This document shows positions 9,440-17,730 of a DNA stretch of 64,000 bases, in pieces (position 1 is the stretch's first letter; each line of letters begins with the position of its first letter). The position numbers were made by a program, and so were the translations under genes. The notes below the pieces were generated by a model. The model worked only from the letters and a program-made list of their open reading frames with translations. It searched no databases and was not told the origin of the DNA. Origin of the DNA: Paenibacillus sp. FSL K6-1096 (GTDB lineage: Bacteria; Bacillota; Bacilli; Paenibacillales; Paenibacillaceae); the NCBI RefSeq assembly GCF_037977055.1, contig NZ_CP150274.1, positions 6,572,001 through 6,636,000 on the forward strand. Reading direction: 5' to 3'.

Positions 9440-10127
9440 TGAATGTATACCCTACCCCCCAGATCGTCTTGATCCATGAATTCTTGCTCTGCTCGTCGCC
9501 AAGCTTCTTGCGCAGGGTGCGGATATGCACCATCACGGTATTCCCGCCTTCATAATAAGCCTCACCCCAGATGTTCTGGAACAGCTGCTCTGCACTGAAT
9601 ACCTTCTTCGGGTAGCTGGCCAGCAGGTAGAGGATGTCGAACTCCTTCGGCGTCAGCTCAATGGGGTTCCCGTACAGCGTGACAGAACGGCGGTCCGGGT
9701 CAATGGTCAGTCCTCCGGCCTCCACGACCGCCTTCTGCTCGGCCACCGGCTGATTCAGCCGCATGGAACGCCGGAGCTGGGCATTTACTCTTGCCACCAG
9801 CTCCATCGGATTGAACGGCTTGGTCATATAATCGTCGGCCCCGATGACCAGTCCGGTGATTTTATCCAGATCCGAGGTCTTAGCGCTTAAGAAAATAATC
9901 GGCAGCCCATGCCGCTCCCGGATCTGCCGGGTCACCTCATACCCGTCCAGGCCGGGCATCATAATATCCAGAATCGCCAGGTCAATATGCCTGGACTGGA
10001 TCTCCTGCACCGCCGCCGGTCCGTTCGTGACCTTGACGGGATAATAGCCCTCCTTCTCCAGATGCAGTCCGATCAGATCGGCAATCTCGGCGTCGTCATC
10101 GGCGACCAGAATCGTAATTCGCTTCAT
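9432..10127 (-). CDS. OmpR-family response regulator, VanR-like
   Basis: 231 residues: receiver domain with acidic pocket (VADDDAEIADLI), phospho-Asp in LAILDIMMPGLDG (about residue 54) and Lys in YMTKPFNP; then a winged-helix domain ending in IKTIWGVGYTFNG, the hallmark of OmpR/VanR DNA-binding domains. The start ATG follows AGGAGAGATTAAAAC. First gene of the two-component operon; the kinase gene overlaps its 3' end. Confidence 0.9.
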   Translation of the reverse strand: MKRITILVADDDAEIADLIGLHLEKEGYYPVKVTNGPAAVQEIQSRHIDLAILDIMMPGLDGYEVTRQIRERHGLPIIFLSAKTSDLDKITGLVIGADDYMTKPFNPMELVARVNAQLRRSMRLNQPVAEQKAVVEAGGLTIDPDRRSVTLYGNPIELTPKEFDILYLLASYPKKVFSAEQLFQNIWGEAYYEGGNTVMVHIRTLRKKLGDEQSKNSWIKTIWGVGYTFNG

Positions 10128-10416
10128 GTTTTAATCTCTCCTGTAGGGTGAATATGAAATCATGCTTGATTGCGCTTCATTCCTAGTGTACCCTATCGAA
10201 TAATGTTTGGCTAACTGTTAAGATAGTACATTGAGTAGTAAAAAGCGGACATGGTGCAGGCAGGCGTATCGGGGGAATGTGACAATTCGGCCCAGGGATT
10301 GATTTAACTTTGAAATACTTAATTCTGTAACAAATTCTTGCCGGTGTAGCCCGAAAGGGTCATGCCAGGTTACGCCTGGAATGATAAAGTAAAATAATGC
10401 TTAGGAGGGGACTGCA

Positions 10417-11286
10417 ACGTATAACGTAATCAAAGTGCTGATCCTGCTGATTCCCACCGTGATGGTCGGCATCTGGGAGTGGGTGCGGCATCAGCTCCTG
10501 ATGCCCTACCTCTCGATGGACGCGGGCAATTACCTGACCCCTGTACTGGTGTTCCTGTCCAGTATTGTTCTGCTGCTGCCGCTCTTCCGCCTCATGGAGC
10601 GGAATCAGCGGGAGCTGGAGCAGAAGCGGGCGGCCACAAGTGCCATGGAAGCACGGGAGGCGCTGGCCAAGGAGCTGCATGACGGGATGGCCCAGTCCCT
10701 GTTCCTGCTGTCCGTGCGGATCGACCGCCTGGAGCAGAGCCGCACGGAAGGAAGCGTCAGCGCAGAGCATGTGGACCAGATCAAAAAGACCGTTCACGAG
10801 GTCAACCGTTATGTCCGCCAGGCGATTGCCAGCCTGAAGGTGCCGGTTAGCGGCGATGCTGACTTCTCGCTGGAGCGCTCGATCCAGGAGCAGCTTGCCG
10901 GGCTGGCCGGTGAGGTCATGATTGAGGTGTCGCTGGACTGGCGGCTGGACGGGCAGGCGTTAACCCCAGCGGAGCAGGCCGAGCTGCTGTCCTGCATCCG
11001 CGAAGCGATGATTAACGTGCGCAAGCATACACGGGCAGGCAAGGTAGCTGTATCTGGTCAGGGCAATGAGCAGAGCTGGCGTGTAACTGTTACCGATGAC
11101 GGTGCCGGGATTCAGCATGAGGATCCTTTTGCGGTGAGCGGCAGCTATGGCCTGCAGATTATGCGGGAGCGGTCCCGCAGCATGGGCTGGCAGCTTCATG
11201 TCCAGTCAGATGCCGCCGGAACAACGGTAGAAATTGCAAAAGGGGGTGCGCTGGATGGAACGCTGCCGGGTGCTGATCGTCGATGA
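10417..11286 (+). CDS. NarL-type sensor histidine kinase; start codon unusual
   Basis: About 289 residues. Two hydrophobic helices at the N-terminus (LILLIPTVMVGIW and LVFLSSIVLLLPLF), a HisKA_3 phospho-acceptor (KELHDGMAQSLFLL) and an HATPase domain with SYGLQIMRERSRSMG. It works with the LuxR-type regulator that overlaps its end. The start is odd: the frame opens after a TAG at 10402, and the strong site AGGAGGGG (10403-10410) has only an ACG at 8-base spacing (10417). The only standard start, GTG at 10435, is 26 bases from the site. I use the ACG position as the most upstream reasonable start. LiaS/DesK-like sensors are the nearest type. Confidence 0.8.
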   Translation, partial: TYNVIKVLILLIPTVMVGIWEWVRHQLLMPYLSMDAGNYLTPVLVFLSSIVLLLPLFRLMERNQRELEQKRAATSAMEAREALAKELHDGMAQSLFLLSVRIDRLEQSRTEGSVSAEHVDQIKKTVHEVNRYVRQAIASLKVPVSGDADFSLERSIQEQLAGLAGEVMIEVSLDWRLDGQALTPAEQAELLSCIREAMINVRKHTRAGKVAVSGQGNEQSWRVTVTDDGAGIQHEDPFAVSGSYGLQIMRERSRSMGWQLHVQSDAAGTTVEIAKGGALDGTLPGADRR

Positions 11287-11923
11287 CCATGCCCATGCCC
11301 GCGAGGCCATGAGCGAGATTCTGGCACTGGACGAACGCTTCGAGGTCATCGGCGCAGTGGCGAGCGGAGCGGAGGCGATCGTCTGGACCGGGCAATGGAT
11401 GCCCGACCTGATCCTGATCGATATCGAGATGCCGGGCATGGACGGCCTGGAGACGACGCGGCGCATTAAGCTGGAATATCCGTATGTGAGAATTGTCATC
11501 GTGACCGTATCGGATGAGATCTCACACCTGTTCGAAGCGCTGAAGCAGGGAGCGCAGGGGTATCTCCTGAAGAACCTGGCCCCCTCCACCTGGATTGAAT
11601 ACTTGCAGGCAATTGTCAGTGAGGAGGTGCCGCTGAGCCGGGAGCTGGCCTTCCAGATTCTGAAGGAGTTCGCCGTCCCTTCCGTCAAGGAGGAGCGCGA
11701 GGCATTAACGGCGCGGGAGAAGGAAATACTGGGCTGTGTATCCTCCGGGTCGACGAATAAAGAAATTGCCGCCACCCTCGGTATATCCGAGCATACGGTG
11801 AAGAACCATCTGAAGAATATCCTGCAGAAGCTGCAGCTCCAGAACCGCACCCAGCTCACCCGCTACGCGTTCGAGCAGGGGCTGGCTTCGCGGCGGGAAC
11901 GGGATTTTCCGGGGAAGAGATAG
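11255..11923 (+). CDS. NarL/LuxR-family response regulator
   Basis: 222 residues: receiver domain (acidic pocket VLIVDDHAHARE, phospho-Asp in LILIDIEMPGMDG, Lys in GYLLKNLAPS) and a C-terminal LuxR helix-turn-helix (LTAREKEILGCVSSG followed by NKEIAATLGISEHTVKNHL). The ATG at 11255 has AAAGGGGGTG in front and overlaps the kinase gene by 32 bases, so the pair is cotranscribed and coupled. The adjacent YcnI copper-protein gene, about 100 bases downstream, is a possible target or operon member. Confidence 0.9.
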   Translation: MERCRVLIVDDHAHAREAMSEILALDERFEVIGAVASGAEAIVWTGQWMPDLILIDIEMPGMDGLETTRRIKLEYPYVRIVIVTVSDEISHLFEALKQGAQGYLLKNLAPSTWIEYLQAIVSEEVPLSRELAFQILKEFAVPSVKEEREALTAREKEILGCVSSGSTNKEIAATLGISEHTVKNHLKNILQKLQLQNRTQLTRYAFEQGLASRRERDFPGKR

Positions 11924-12027
11924 AACTGGAGCTGTCCCGGCAGAGGACAAGTTCAGAGAGAGGAAGCCGGGAGGGCGTTAGCGCGCAGGTCCATTATCCA
12001 TGATATAGAGAGAAGGGGAGATTGAAG

Positions 12028-12684
12028 ATGAGCAGATTATTCCGCAAAATCGCAGCATTGACCGCACCAGCCGCCGCAGCCTTGATGCTGTTCGCCGCCG
12101 CGGCGAGTGCGCATGTAACGGTAAGTCCCGCAGAGTCCGGTACAGGGGCTTGGGAGACCTATACACTGAAGGTTCCGTCAGAGAAGGACATCGCCACCGT
12201 GCAGGTGGATCTGCGGATTCCGGCTGGCGCGGAATTCAAGCAATACGAGGCCACGCCCGGCTGGGAGGTAACCGTTGAAGGGAATAAGGTGAGCTGGATT
12301 GCGAAGGACGGGGGCATTGCCGCCGGTCAGTTCCAGCGCTTCTACTTCACGGCGAAGAACCCGGATACCGCCGGCGATATCGCCTGGGATGCCTACCAGC
12401 ATTATGCCGACGGCAGCCTGGTGCAATGGTCCGGCGAACCCGGCACCGACTCGCCGCACTCCATCACCTCCATCGTGGAGGCTTCCGGCAGCAGCGGCGG
12501 CCACAGCCACGGCGCCTCCGGCACCTCCGCCAGCGGCACCATGACCATGGACGAGCACCAGGCTATTGTGGCTGAGGAGAACAGCAAAGCCAGCGTCTCG
12601 CCGCTGCTCTATATCACCCTGGGCATCTCGCTCGTCTCCTTCCTGCTGTCCGCAGTGGCTCTGCTGCGGGGCCGGAAGGAGTAG
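12028..12684 (+). CDS. YcnI-type copper-associated surface protein (DUF1775)
   Basis: 218 residues: signal peptide (about 1-29) ending ASA before the mature N-terminal HVTVSPAESG, a YcnI/DUF1775 beta-domain (about 30-150), a His-, Gly- and Ser-rich linker with SGGHSHGASG, and a C-terminal membrane helix (LLYITLGISLVSFLLSAVALL) with Arg-Lys tail. In the family the mature N-terminal histidine and a tryptophan bind Cu(II). The ATG at 12028 follows AAGGGGAG by 7 bases. Here no copper transporter (YcnJ) or regulator (YcnK) is adjacent; the neighbour is a two-component system. A terminator follows. Confidence 0.85.
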   Translation: MSRLFRKIAALTAPAAAALMLFAAAASAHVTVSPAESGTGAWETYTLKVPSEKDIATVQVDLRIPAGAEFKQYEATPGWEVTVEGNKVSWIAKDGGIAAGQFQRFYFTAKNPDTAGDIAWDAYQHYADGSLVQWSGEPGTDSPHSITSIVEASGSSGGHSHGASGTSASGTMTMDEHQAIVAEENSKASVSPLLYITLGISLVSFLLSAVALLRGRKE

Positions 12685-12735
12685 CTGGACAGGAGTAGCT
12701 GAATCTTTGTAATAGGTGGAGCCCGTAACAGAAAG

Positions 12736-12786
12736 AACCCCGTACCCAATGTGGTGAGCATTCATCACCGGGTGCGGGGTTTTTTG
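12736..12786 (+). terminator. Terminator after ycnI-like gene
   Basis: An AACCCCG...CGGGGTT stem with internal GGTGA pairing is followed by six T residues. Confidence 0.8.
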
Positions 12787-13194
12787 TGATTTTGTGGGGG
12801 AGGATGGGTTAGGGGGCTTGTGGGATACAAGTGTGAGACGCTAAGTGGAAAAACGGCACCTAATTTCAGCGAATCCGTCTCAATCCGGACAACAGTTGGA
12901 AAAACAGCACCTCCTCAAGCCGTAAGCAGGTAAAGTGCCGGTTTAGTCTGTATTTAAGCGCCTTAAATCCAACTGCTATAGCTGATGTGCTTGAGATGGG
13001 AGGAAGAGGTGTTATTTATCCAATTGTTGTAATATAAGAAGCAGTAAACTATGATGGTGAGGAAGCCATTGGGTATGTGGGAGCCGAGGAAATCTAAAGG
13101 AAAATCAAGGTTGGGATATTAATTCTTGCTGAGCCCAATTACGTAGATCTGGACTTAATGGTGTAAAATGGGATATTTGAAAAGTGGTGACAAG
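12787..13194. repeat. Intergenic repeat units and gene debris
   Basis: No intact gene. Two direct copies of a unit reading GTGGAAAAACGGCACCTA (12845-12862) and TTGGAAAAACAGCACCTC (12896-12913) are followed by an inverted copy (13002-13030, ending in ATCCAATTGTTGT). Copies two and three could form a long hairpin. Beyond them, around 13055-13105, a short open stretch (YDGEEAIGYVGAEEI then stop) looks like the end of a lost protein. Base composition is lower in GC than the flanking genes. Confidence 0.5.
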
Positions 13195-13329
13195 ATGAGG
13201 GATTCATTAAAAGTTGTTATGTCAATTGTAGCTTTGCTATGGATCACAGCATGTGACGTTGAAGAGAAAAACGTTGCACAGACCACAGTCCATGCTACCA
13301 AAACACGGATCATTCTAAGTCTAAACTGA
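13195..13329 (+). pseudogene. Lipoprotein N-terminal remnant
   Basis: A 44-codon frame beginning with ATG encodes a lysine-poor but recognisable lipoprotein signal: hydrophobic core VVMSIVALLWITAC with a lipobox cysteine at residue 20, followed by only 24 more residues before a stop. There is a weak GGTGA site in front. It is most simply the 5' end of a broken lipoprotein gene in the AT-rich patch; a very short secreted peptide is the alternative. Confidence 0.4.
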
Positions 13330-13381
13330 TAAAAGTTTTGATTGGAAAATGGAAAATAGACAGTGAATAAGAGGTGAATAT

Positions 13382-13732
13382 ATGACGTTTGGCAATGTCC
13401 CGGTTAAACTCCAATCTCTAAGGATACCCTCAAGTTGGGAAGTATCTTATAATACATTATTAGAACTTAATCCAGCAGAGCTAGGCTCTGAAGCAGGTGA
13501 ATGGTTTAACTTTACCGAAGATTTATTACAATTAAAGCATAGCAATTACAATATATTATTGGATGTGGGATGGTACCCTGAAGCAGATCCAAATGGAAAG
13601 TACGGTTTGGAGCTTATCAAAGACTATAACTGGAGTACTCCACTAATAAGTTTCGATACTATTGATAAGACAGAATTAGTAGAAAAAATAGAACTGTTAG
13701 TTTGGCAGGTAGGTGAAGGCTATTTTAATTAA
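13382..13732 (+). CDS. Small cytosolic protein of unknown family
   Basis: 116 residues, acidic, no signal peptide or membrane helix, rich in aromatic residues (EVSYNTLLELNP, NYNILLDVGWYPEAD). It starts with ATG after AGAGGTGAATAT. I do not recognise the family. Its size, acidity, AT-rich codon use and position just before an Im7/Im9-like immunity gene are like those of immunity proteins of polymorphic toxin loci, but that is inference only. Codon use differs from the GC-rich neighbours, suggesting acquisition. Confidence 0.55.
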   Translation: MTFGNVPVKLQSLRIPSSWEVSYNTLLELNPAELGSEAGEWFNFTEDLLQLKHSNYNILLDVGWYPEADPNGKYGLELIKDYNWSTPLISFDTIDKTELVEKIELLVWQVGEGYFN

Positions 13733-13772
13733 TTTTCGTGAAATGGATATCCACACCAAAGGAGGCCCCATA

Positions 13773-14000
13773 ATGTCCCTATCCCGACAAGAGCTAATCG
13801 CACTCGTAACCAAAATTGTAAACGCTGAAGGAACGGAGGAGGAGCTGGATCAATGGCTGGAGACGGTGATAAGACAGGTGCCGCATCCGCAGGTCAGTGA
13901 CCTGATTTATTGGCATGAGCCGGAGCTGACGCCGGACGAGATTGTGGATGCTGCGCTTAGTTATCAGCCAATTATACTTCCGCCTCCCTCAGAGAATTAA
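13773..14000 (+). CDS. Im7/Im9-like bacteriocin immunity protein
   Basis: 75 residues. The pattern ELIALVTKIVNAEGTEEE, then HPQVSDLIYWHEPELTP and DEIVDAALSY follows the colicin E-type immunity fold (Im9 has HPSGSDLIYYP followed by an S-P-x-x-IV motif). These proteins bind and block DNase or rRNase bacteriocins. The ATG at 13773 follows AAAGGAGGCCCC at good spacing; the longer frame from 13713 overlaps the previous gene. No cognate nuclease toxin gene is nearby, so it appears to be an orphan immunity gene. A terminator lies directly after it. Confidence 0.8.
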   Translation: MSLSRQELIALVTKIVNAEGTEEELDQWLETVIRQVPHPQVSDLIYWHEPELTPDEIVDAALSYQPIILPPPSEN

Positions 14001-14010
14001 CCCGCTACTT

Positions 14011-14040
14011 ACCTTGCGATAAATAATCGCGGGGTTTTTT
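14011..14040 (+). terminator. Terminator after the immunity gene
   Basis: Stem ACCTTGCGAT / ATCGCGGGGT with two G-T wobble pairs, then TTTTTT. Confidence 0.8.
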
Positions 14041-14192
14041 CATATTCAACGCTCAATCCCAACCGTCAAGTGTGAAAATGGTCTACTGTTTGCGCACCAT
14101 TTTCCCGCATAATCAACCGTTTTCTCTCATGGCAGTGTCGGTTCGTGTCTTATAATGGAAGCGTTACCAAAGTATGCTCATGGGAGGCTGAG

Positions 14193-17100
14193 ATGATGAT
14201 TGGCAAGCGTATCCGAAGAATGGGAGTACTTGCACTAACGGCTGTGATGTCTGGCTCTTTGTTGACCGCCGCTCCCGCTGTAACCGATGCCGCAGCCAGC
14301 GAGGAGTATAGCTGGAACAGTGTCGCTACCGGTGCGGGGGGCGGGTTTGTGCCGGGGATTATTTTCAACCAGACGGAACCGAATCTGATCTATGCGCGGA
14401 CGGATATTGGCGGGGCTTACCGCTGGAATGAGACGACGGGGAGCTGGATTCCGCTGACGGACAGTGTCGGCTGGGTGGATTGGAACAAGAATGGTGTCGA
14501 TGCGCTGGCTACCGATCCGGTTGATCCTGACAAGGTGTATATGGCGACCGGAACCTACACGAATTCCTGGGACGGGAACGGGCAGATCATGCGCTCTAAC
14601 GACCGGGGGAATACCTGGCAGTCCTCGCCGCTTCCCTTCAAGGTTGGGGGCAATATGCCGGGACGTTCGGCCGGAGAACGGCTGGTCATCGATCCCAATA
14701 AGAACAGTATCCTGTTCTTCGGGGCGCGGAGCGGGAACGGGCTGTGGAAGAGTACGGATTCCGGGGTAACCTGGACGAAGGTCACCTCTTTTACGAACGT
14801 AGGGACTTATATCCAAGATCCGGGGAATGAGTATCAGAGTGATATCGTGGGCTTGTCCTGGATTACTTTTGATAAAAGCACCGGCTCTGCCGGACAAGCC
14901 ACCCAGACGATCTATGTCGGCGTGGCGGATACGGCCAAAAGTGTGTTCCGCAGTACGGACGGAGGAGCCACCTGGTCTGCACTGCCCGGCCAGCCCGTAG
15001 GCCTGCTTCCGCATCATGGGGAGCTGTCCGCCACCGGCGATCTGTACATTACTTACAGTGACGGGGTGGGACCATATGACGGACGCAAGGGCGAGGTCTG
15101 GAAATATAACACAACCAGCGGAATCTGGAAAAACATCAGCCCGACTACAGGGTCGGACAACTTCTACGGCTTCGGGGGGCTTGCGCTGGATGCCCAGCAT
15201 CCGAATACGCTGATGGTTGCCAGCTTCAATGCCTGGTGGCCGGACGAGGTGATCTTCCGCAGTAAGGACGGCGGGGAGACCTGGAGCCGGATCTGGGATT
15301 GGGGCTTCTATCCGGAGCGCAATTACAAGTTCGAGATGGACATCACGGCGGCTCCGTGGCTGAATCTCGGGCTGACTTCAAGCTCACTTGATCCTGCGCC
15401 GAAGCTGGGCTGGATGATGGGCGATCTTGAGATTGACCCGTTCAACTCGGACCGGATGATGTATGGCACCGGCGCAACGATCTACGGTACGAATAATCTT
15501 GGCGACTGGGATACCGGCGGCAAGGTCAAAATCTCCGTCATGGCCAAGGGCGTTGAAGAGACAGCCGTACTCGGGCTGATCAGCCCGCCGGCGGGTGCTC
15601 ATCTGATTACCGCGCTGGGGGATGTGTCGGGCTTCCGGTATGAAGATGTAACCGCGGTGCCGGTGAACTACCAGACGAGTCCCATCTGGGCGAGCACAAG
15701 TAGCATCGATTATGCGGAGCTGGACCCGGCCTATGTCGTTCGTGTCGGTGGTGCGGACAAAGAGAAATATCCGAACAGCAAGTCGGTCGGCATCTCGAAT
15801 GACAACGGCAAGAACTGGTATATGCCGAATGCCGAGCCTGTAAAAGGAGGCAGCACCACGACAGGCAAGGGCCAGATCGCTGTCTCTGCAAACGGCAACG
15901 CGCTGCTGTGGAGCACTTCGGATATCGGGGTCTTTTATTCCAAGACGGGCGGTAATTCCTGGACGGCGAGCAGCGGTGTGCCTGCCGGAGCGAAGATTGC
16001 CTCGGACCGGGTGAATCCGAATAAATTCTATGGCTTCTATGAAGGCAAGCTCTATCTCAGTACAGATGGCGGAGCCACGTTCGCGGCAACAGCGGCAACA
16101 GGGCTGCCTGCCAATAACGTGAACGGCCTGCAGCCGGACCAGGCTCAGGTCAGTCTGAAGGCTATGCCGGGAATCGAAGGGGATATCTGGTTTGCCGGCG
16201 GACATCCGCTGGACAAGTATGGTATCTGGCATTCCACCAACTCGGGAGCAAGCTTCACCAAGCTTGTTAATGTGGAAGAAGCTGACCTGATCGGGTTCGG
16301 CAAGGCCGCGCCGGGTGAGAGCTATATGGCACTCTATACGGTAGCCCAGATTGATGGAGTCAGAGGCGTGTTCCGCTCGGATGACGCCGGGGCAAGCTGG
16401 GTGCGGATTAACGATGATGCCCACCAATATGCCAGAATCAACATGGCGATTACAGGCGATCCGCGGATCTATGGACGCGTGTATCTGGGATCCAACGGAC
16501 GCGGCACCTTGTATGCTGATCCGGTGAATCCTCCGGCAGCAGGCTCTGTCATTACGCCGGTGACGGCCAGCTTCGACAAGAAGACGGAGAATCAGAACGA
16601 TATTGATGTGACGCTGACCCTGAACGGGAATACCCTGGATTCGATCACGAACGGGGCTGCAGCGTTAACCGCCGGAACGGATTATACGGTGAGCGGTTCA
16701 ACCGTGACGATTCATAAGGCCTATCTGGCGGCGCAGCCGGTGGGAACGACGGCGCTGAGCTTCCATTTCAGTGCCGGAGCTGCGAAGACCCTGACGATTA
16801 CCATAGCAGATACAACGAATGCGGCTACGGATTCTGACATTACGCCGGTGACAGCGGGCTTCGATAAGAAGGCTGCGAATCAGAGTGACATTGAAGTGAC
16901 GCTGACCCTGAACGGGAATACCCTGGATTCGATCACGAACAGGGCTACAGTGTTAACCGCCGGAACAGATTATACAGTTAGCGGTTCAACCGTGACGATT
17001 CACAAGGCTTATCTGGCAGCACAGCCGGTGGGGACAACAACGTTGAGCTTCCAGTTCAGTGCCGGAGCGGCAAAGACACTGGCCGTTACTATAGCTGATA

Positions 17101-17573
17101 CGACTGCGCCAACAGGTGGCGGTCTCAAAGTCCAGATGTACAACAACACCACGGCTGCTGCATCGAATGCGCTGAGTCCGCGGATCAAGCTGGTGAATAC
17201 CGGAACAGCTGCGGTATCCCTCGCCGATGTGAAGCTTAAGTACTATTACACCAGTGACGGTGAACAGGCCCAGAACTTCTTCTGTGACTGGTCGCAGATC
17301 GGAAGCGCCAATGTGACCGGAACGTTCGTGAAGCTTCCGGCGGCGGTGACCGGGGCAGATCATTATCTGGAGCTGGGCTTCACCGCAGCTGCAGGGTCGC
17401 TTGCTCCGGGAGCCAGCATCGATATCCAGCTGCGGGCCTCTAAGGTGGACTGGACAAACTATAACCAGGCTGATGATTATTCCTTTAATCCCACAGGCAC
17501 AGCCTATGCTGATTGGGCTAAGCTTCCGGCGTATATCTCCGGCAGTCTGGTATGGGGAAATGAACCTTTGTAA
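14193..17573 (+). CDS. Secreted GH74 xyloglucanase with two X2 modules and CBM3
   Basis: About 1126 residues. Signal peptide (about 1-34, cleavage after DAAA), GH74 seven-bladed double-propeller domain (about 38-775), two X2 immunoglobulin-like modules (about 786-877 and 882-972) and a C-terminal family 3 cellulose-binding module (about 975-1126). The expected catalytic aspartates lie in ARTDIGGAYRW and STSDIGVFYS. GH74 enzymes cut the beta-1,4-glucan backbone of xyloglucan; the CBM3 would hold the enzyme on cellulose. GGGAGG lies 5-8 bases before tandem ATGs at 14193 and 14196. It is monocistronic, closed by a terminator. Confidence 0.92.
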   Translation: MMIGKRIRRMGVLALTAVMSGSLLTAAPAVTDAAASEEYSWNSVATGAGGGFVPGIIFNQTEPNLIYARTDIGGAYRWNETTGSWIPLTDSVGWVDWNKNGVDALATDPVDPDKVYMATGTYTNSWDGNGQIMRSNDRGNTWQSSPLPFKVGGNMPGRSAGERLVIDPNKNSILFFGARSGNGLWKSTDSGVTWTKVTSFTNVGTYIQDPGNEYQSDIVGLSWITFDKSTGSAGQATQTIYVGVADTAKSVFRSTDGGATWSALPGQPVGLLPHHGELSATGDLYITYSDGVGPYDGRKGEVWKYNTTSGIWKNISPTTGSDNFYGFGGLALDAQHPNTLMVASFNAWWPDEVIFRSKDGGETWSRIWDWGFYPERNYKFEMDITAAPWLNLGLTSSSLDPAPKLGWMMGDLEIDPFNSDRMMYGTGATIYGTNNLGDWDTGGKVKISVMAKGVEETAVLGLISPPAGAHLITALGDVSGFRYEDVTAVPVNYQTSPIWASTSSIDYAELDPAYVVRVGGADKEKYPNSKSVGISNDNGKNWYMPNAEPVKGGSTTTGKGQIAVSANGNALLWSTSDIGVFYSKTGGNSWTASSGVPAGAKIASDRVNPNKFYGFYEGKLYLSTDGGATFAATAATGLPANNVNGLQPDQAQVSLKAMPGIEGDIWFAGGHPLDKYGIWHSTNSGASFTKLVNVEEADLIGFGKAAPGESYMALYTVAQIDGVRGVFRSDDAGASWVRINDDAHQYARINMAITGDPRIYGRVYLGSNGRGTLYADPVNPPAAGSVITPVTASFDKKTENQNDIDVTLTLNGNTLDSITNGAAALTAGTDYTVSGSTVTIHKAYLAAQPVGTTALSFHFSAGAAKTLTITIADTTNAATDSDITPVTAGFDKKAANQSDIEVTLTLNGNTLDSITNRATVLTAGTDYTVSGSTVTIHKAYLAAQPVGTTTLSFQFSAGAAKTLAVTIADTTAPTGGGLKVQMYNNTTAAASNALSPRIKLVNTGTAAVSLADVKLKYYYTSDGEQAQNFFCDWSQIGSANVTGTFVKLPAAVTGADHYLELGFTAAAGSLAPGASIDIQLRASKVDWTNYNQADDYSFNPTGTAYADWAKLPAYISGSLVWGNEPL
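16551..17110 (+). repeat. Tandem duplication encoding two X2 modules
   Basis: Two copies with a period of 288 bases (96 codons), starting at 16551 and 16839 with ATTACGCCGGTGAC. Long stretches are identical, for example the segment encoding LTLNGNTLDSITN and TVSGSTVTIHKAYLAAQPVG. The high DNA identity indicates a recent in-frame duplication. Confidence 0.85.
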
Positions 17574-17592
17574 CTGTTAGAGCAGGATAATA

Positions 17593-17633
17593 AACCGGCT
17601 GTTCATGATGAAATTCATGGGCAGCCGGTTTTT
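17593..17633 (+). terminator. Terminator after the xyloglucanase gene
   Basis: Nine-base perfect stem AACCGGCTG / CAGCCGGTT with an AT-rich loop, then TTT. Confidence 0.85.
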
Positions 17634-17730
17634 GGTATGCCAGGATGAAATAAATGGGACATCGAGGGAACCTTTCTATGGAAGCGGACCAATATAGAGT
17701 GTAAACAAGACAGAGAGGAGTGGAGGAGCG

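Noticed and set aside
6781..10127. Vancomycin-resistance operon
   Set aside because: No vanH, vanA/B ligase or vanX gene is present, so regulators plus VanY and VanZ do not justify a resistance call.
12844..13030. CRISPR array
   Set aside because: Three imperfect units with irregular spacing and one inverted; no cas genes.
14235..16427. Long antisense frames opposite the xyloglucanase gene
   Set aside because: Their sequence is rich in Arg, Pro and Ile with no recognisable motif, as expected for shadows of GC-rich coding DNA.
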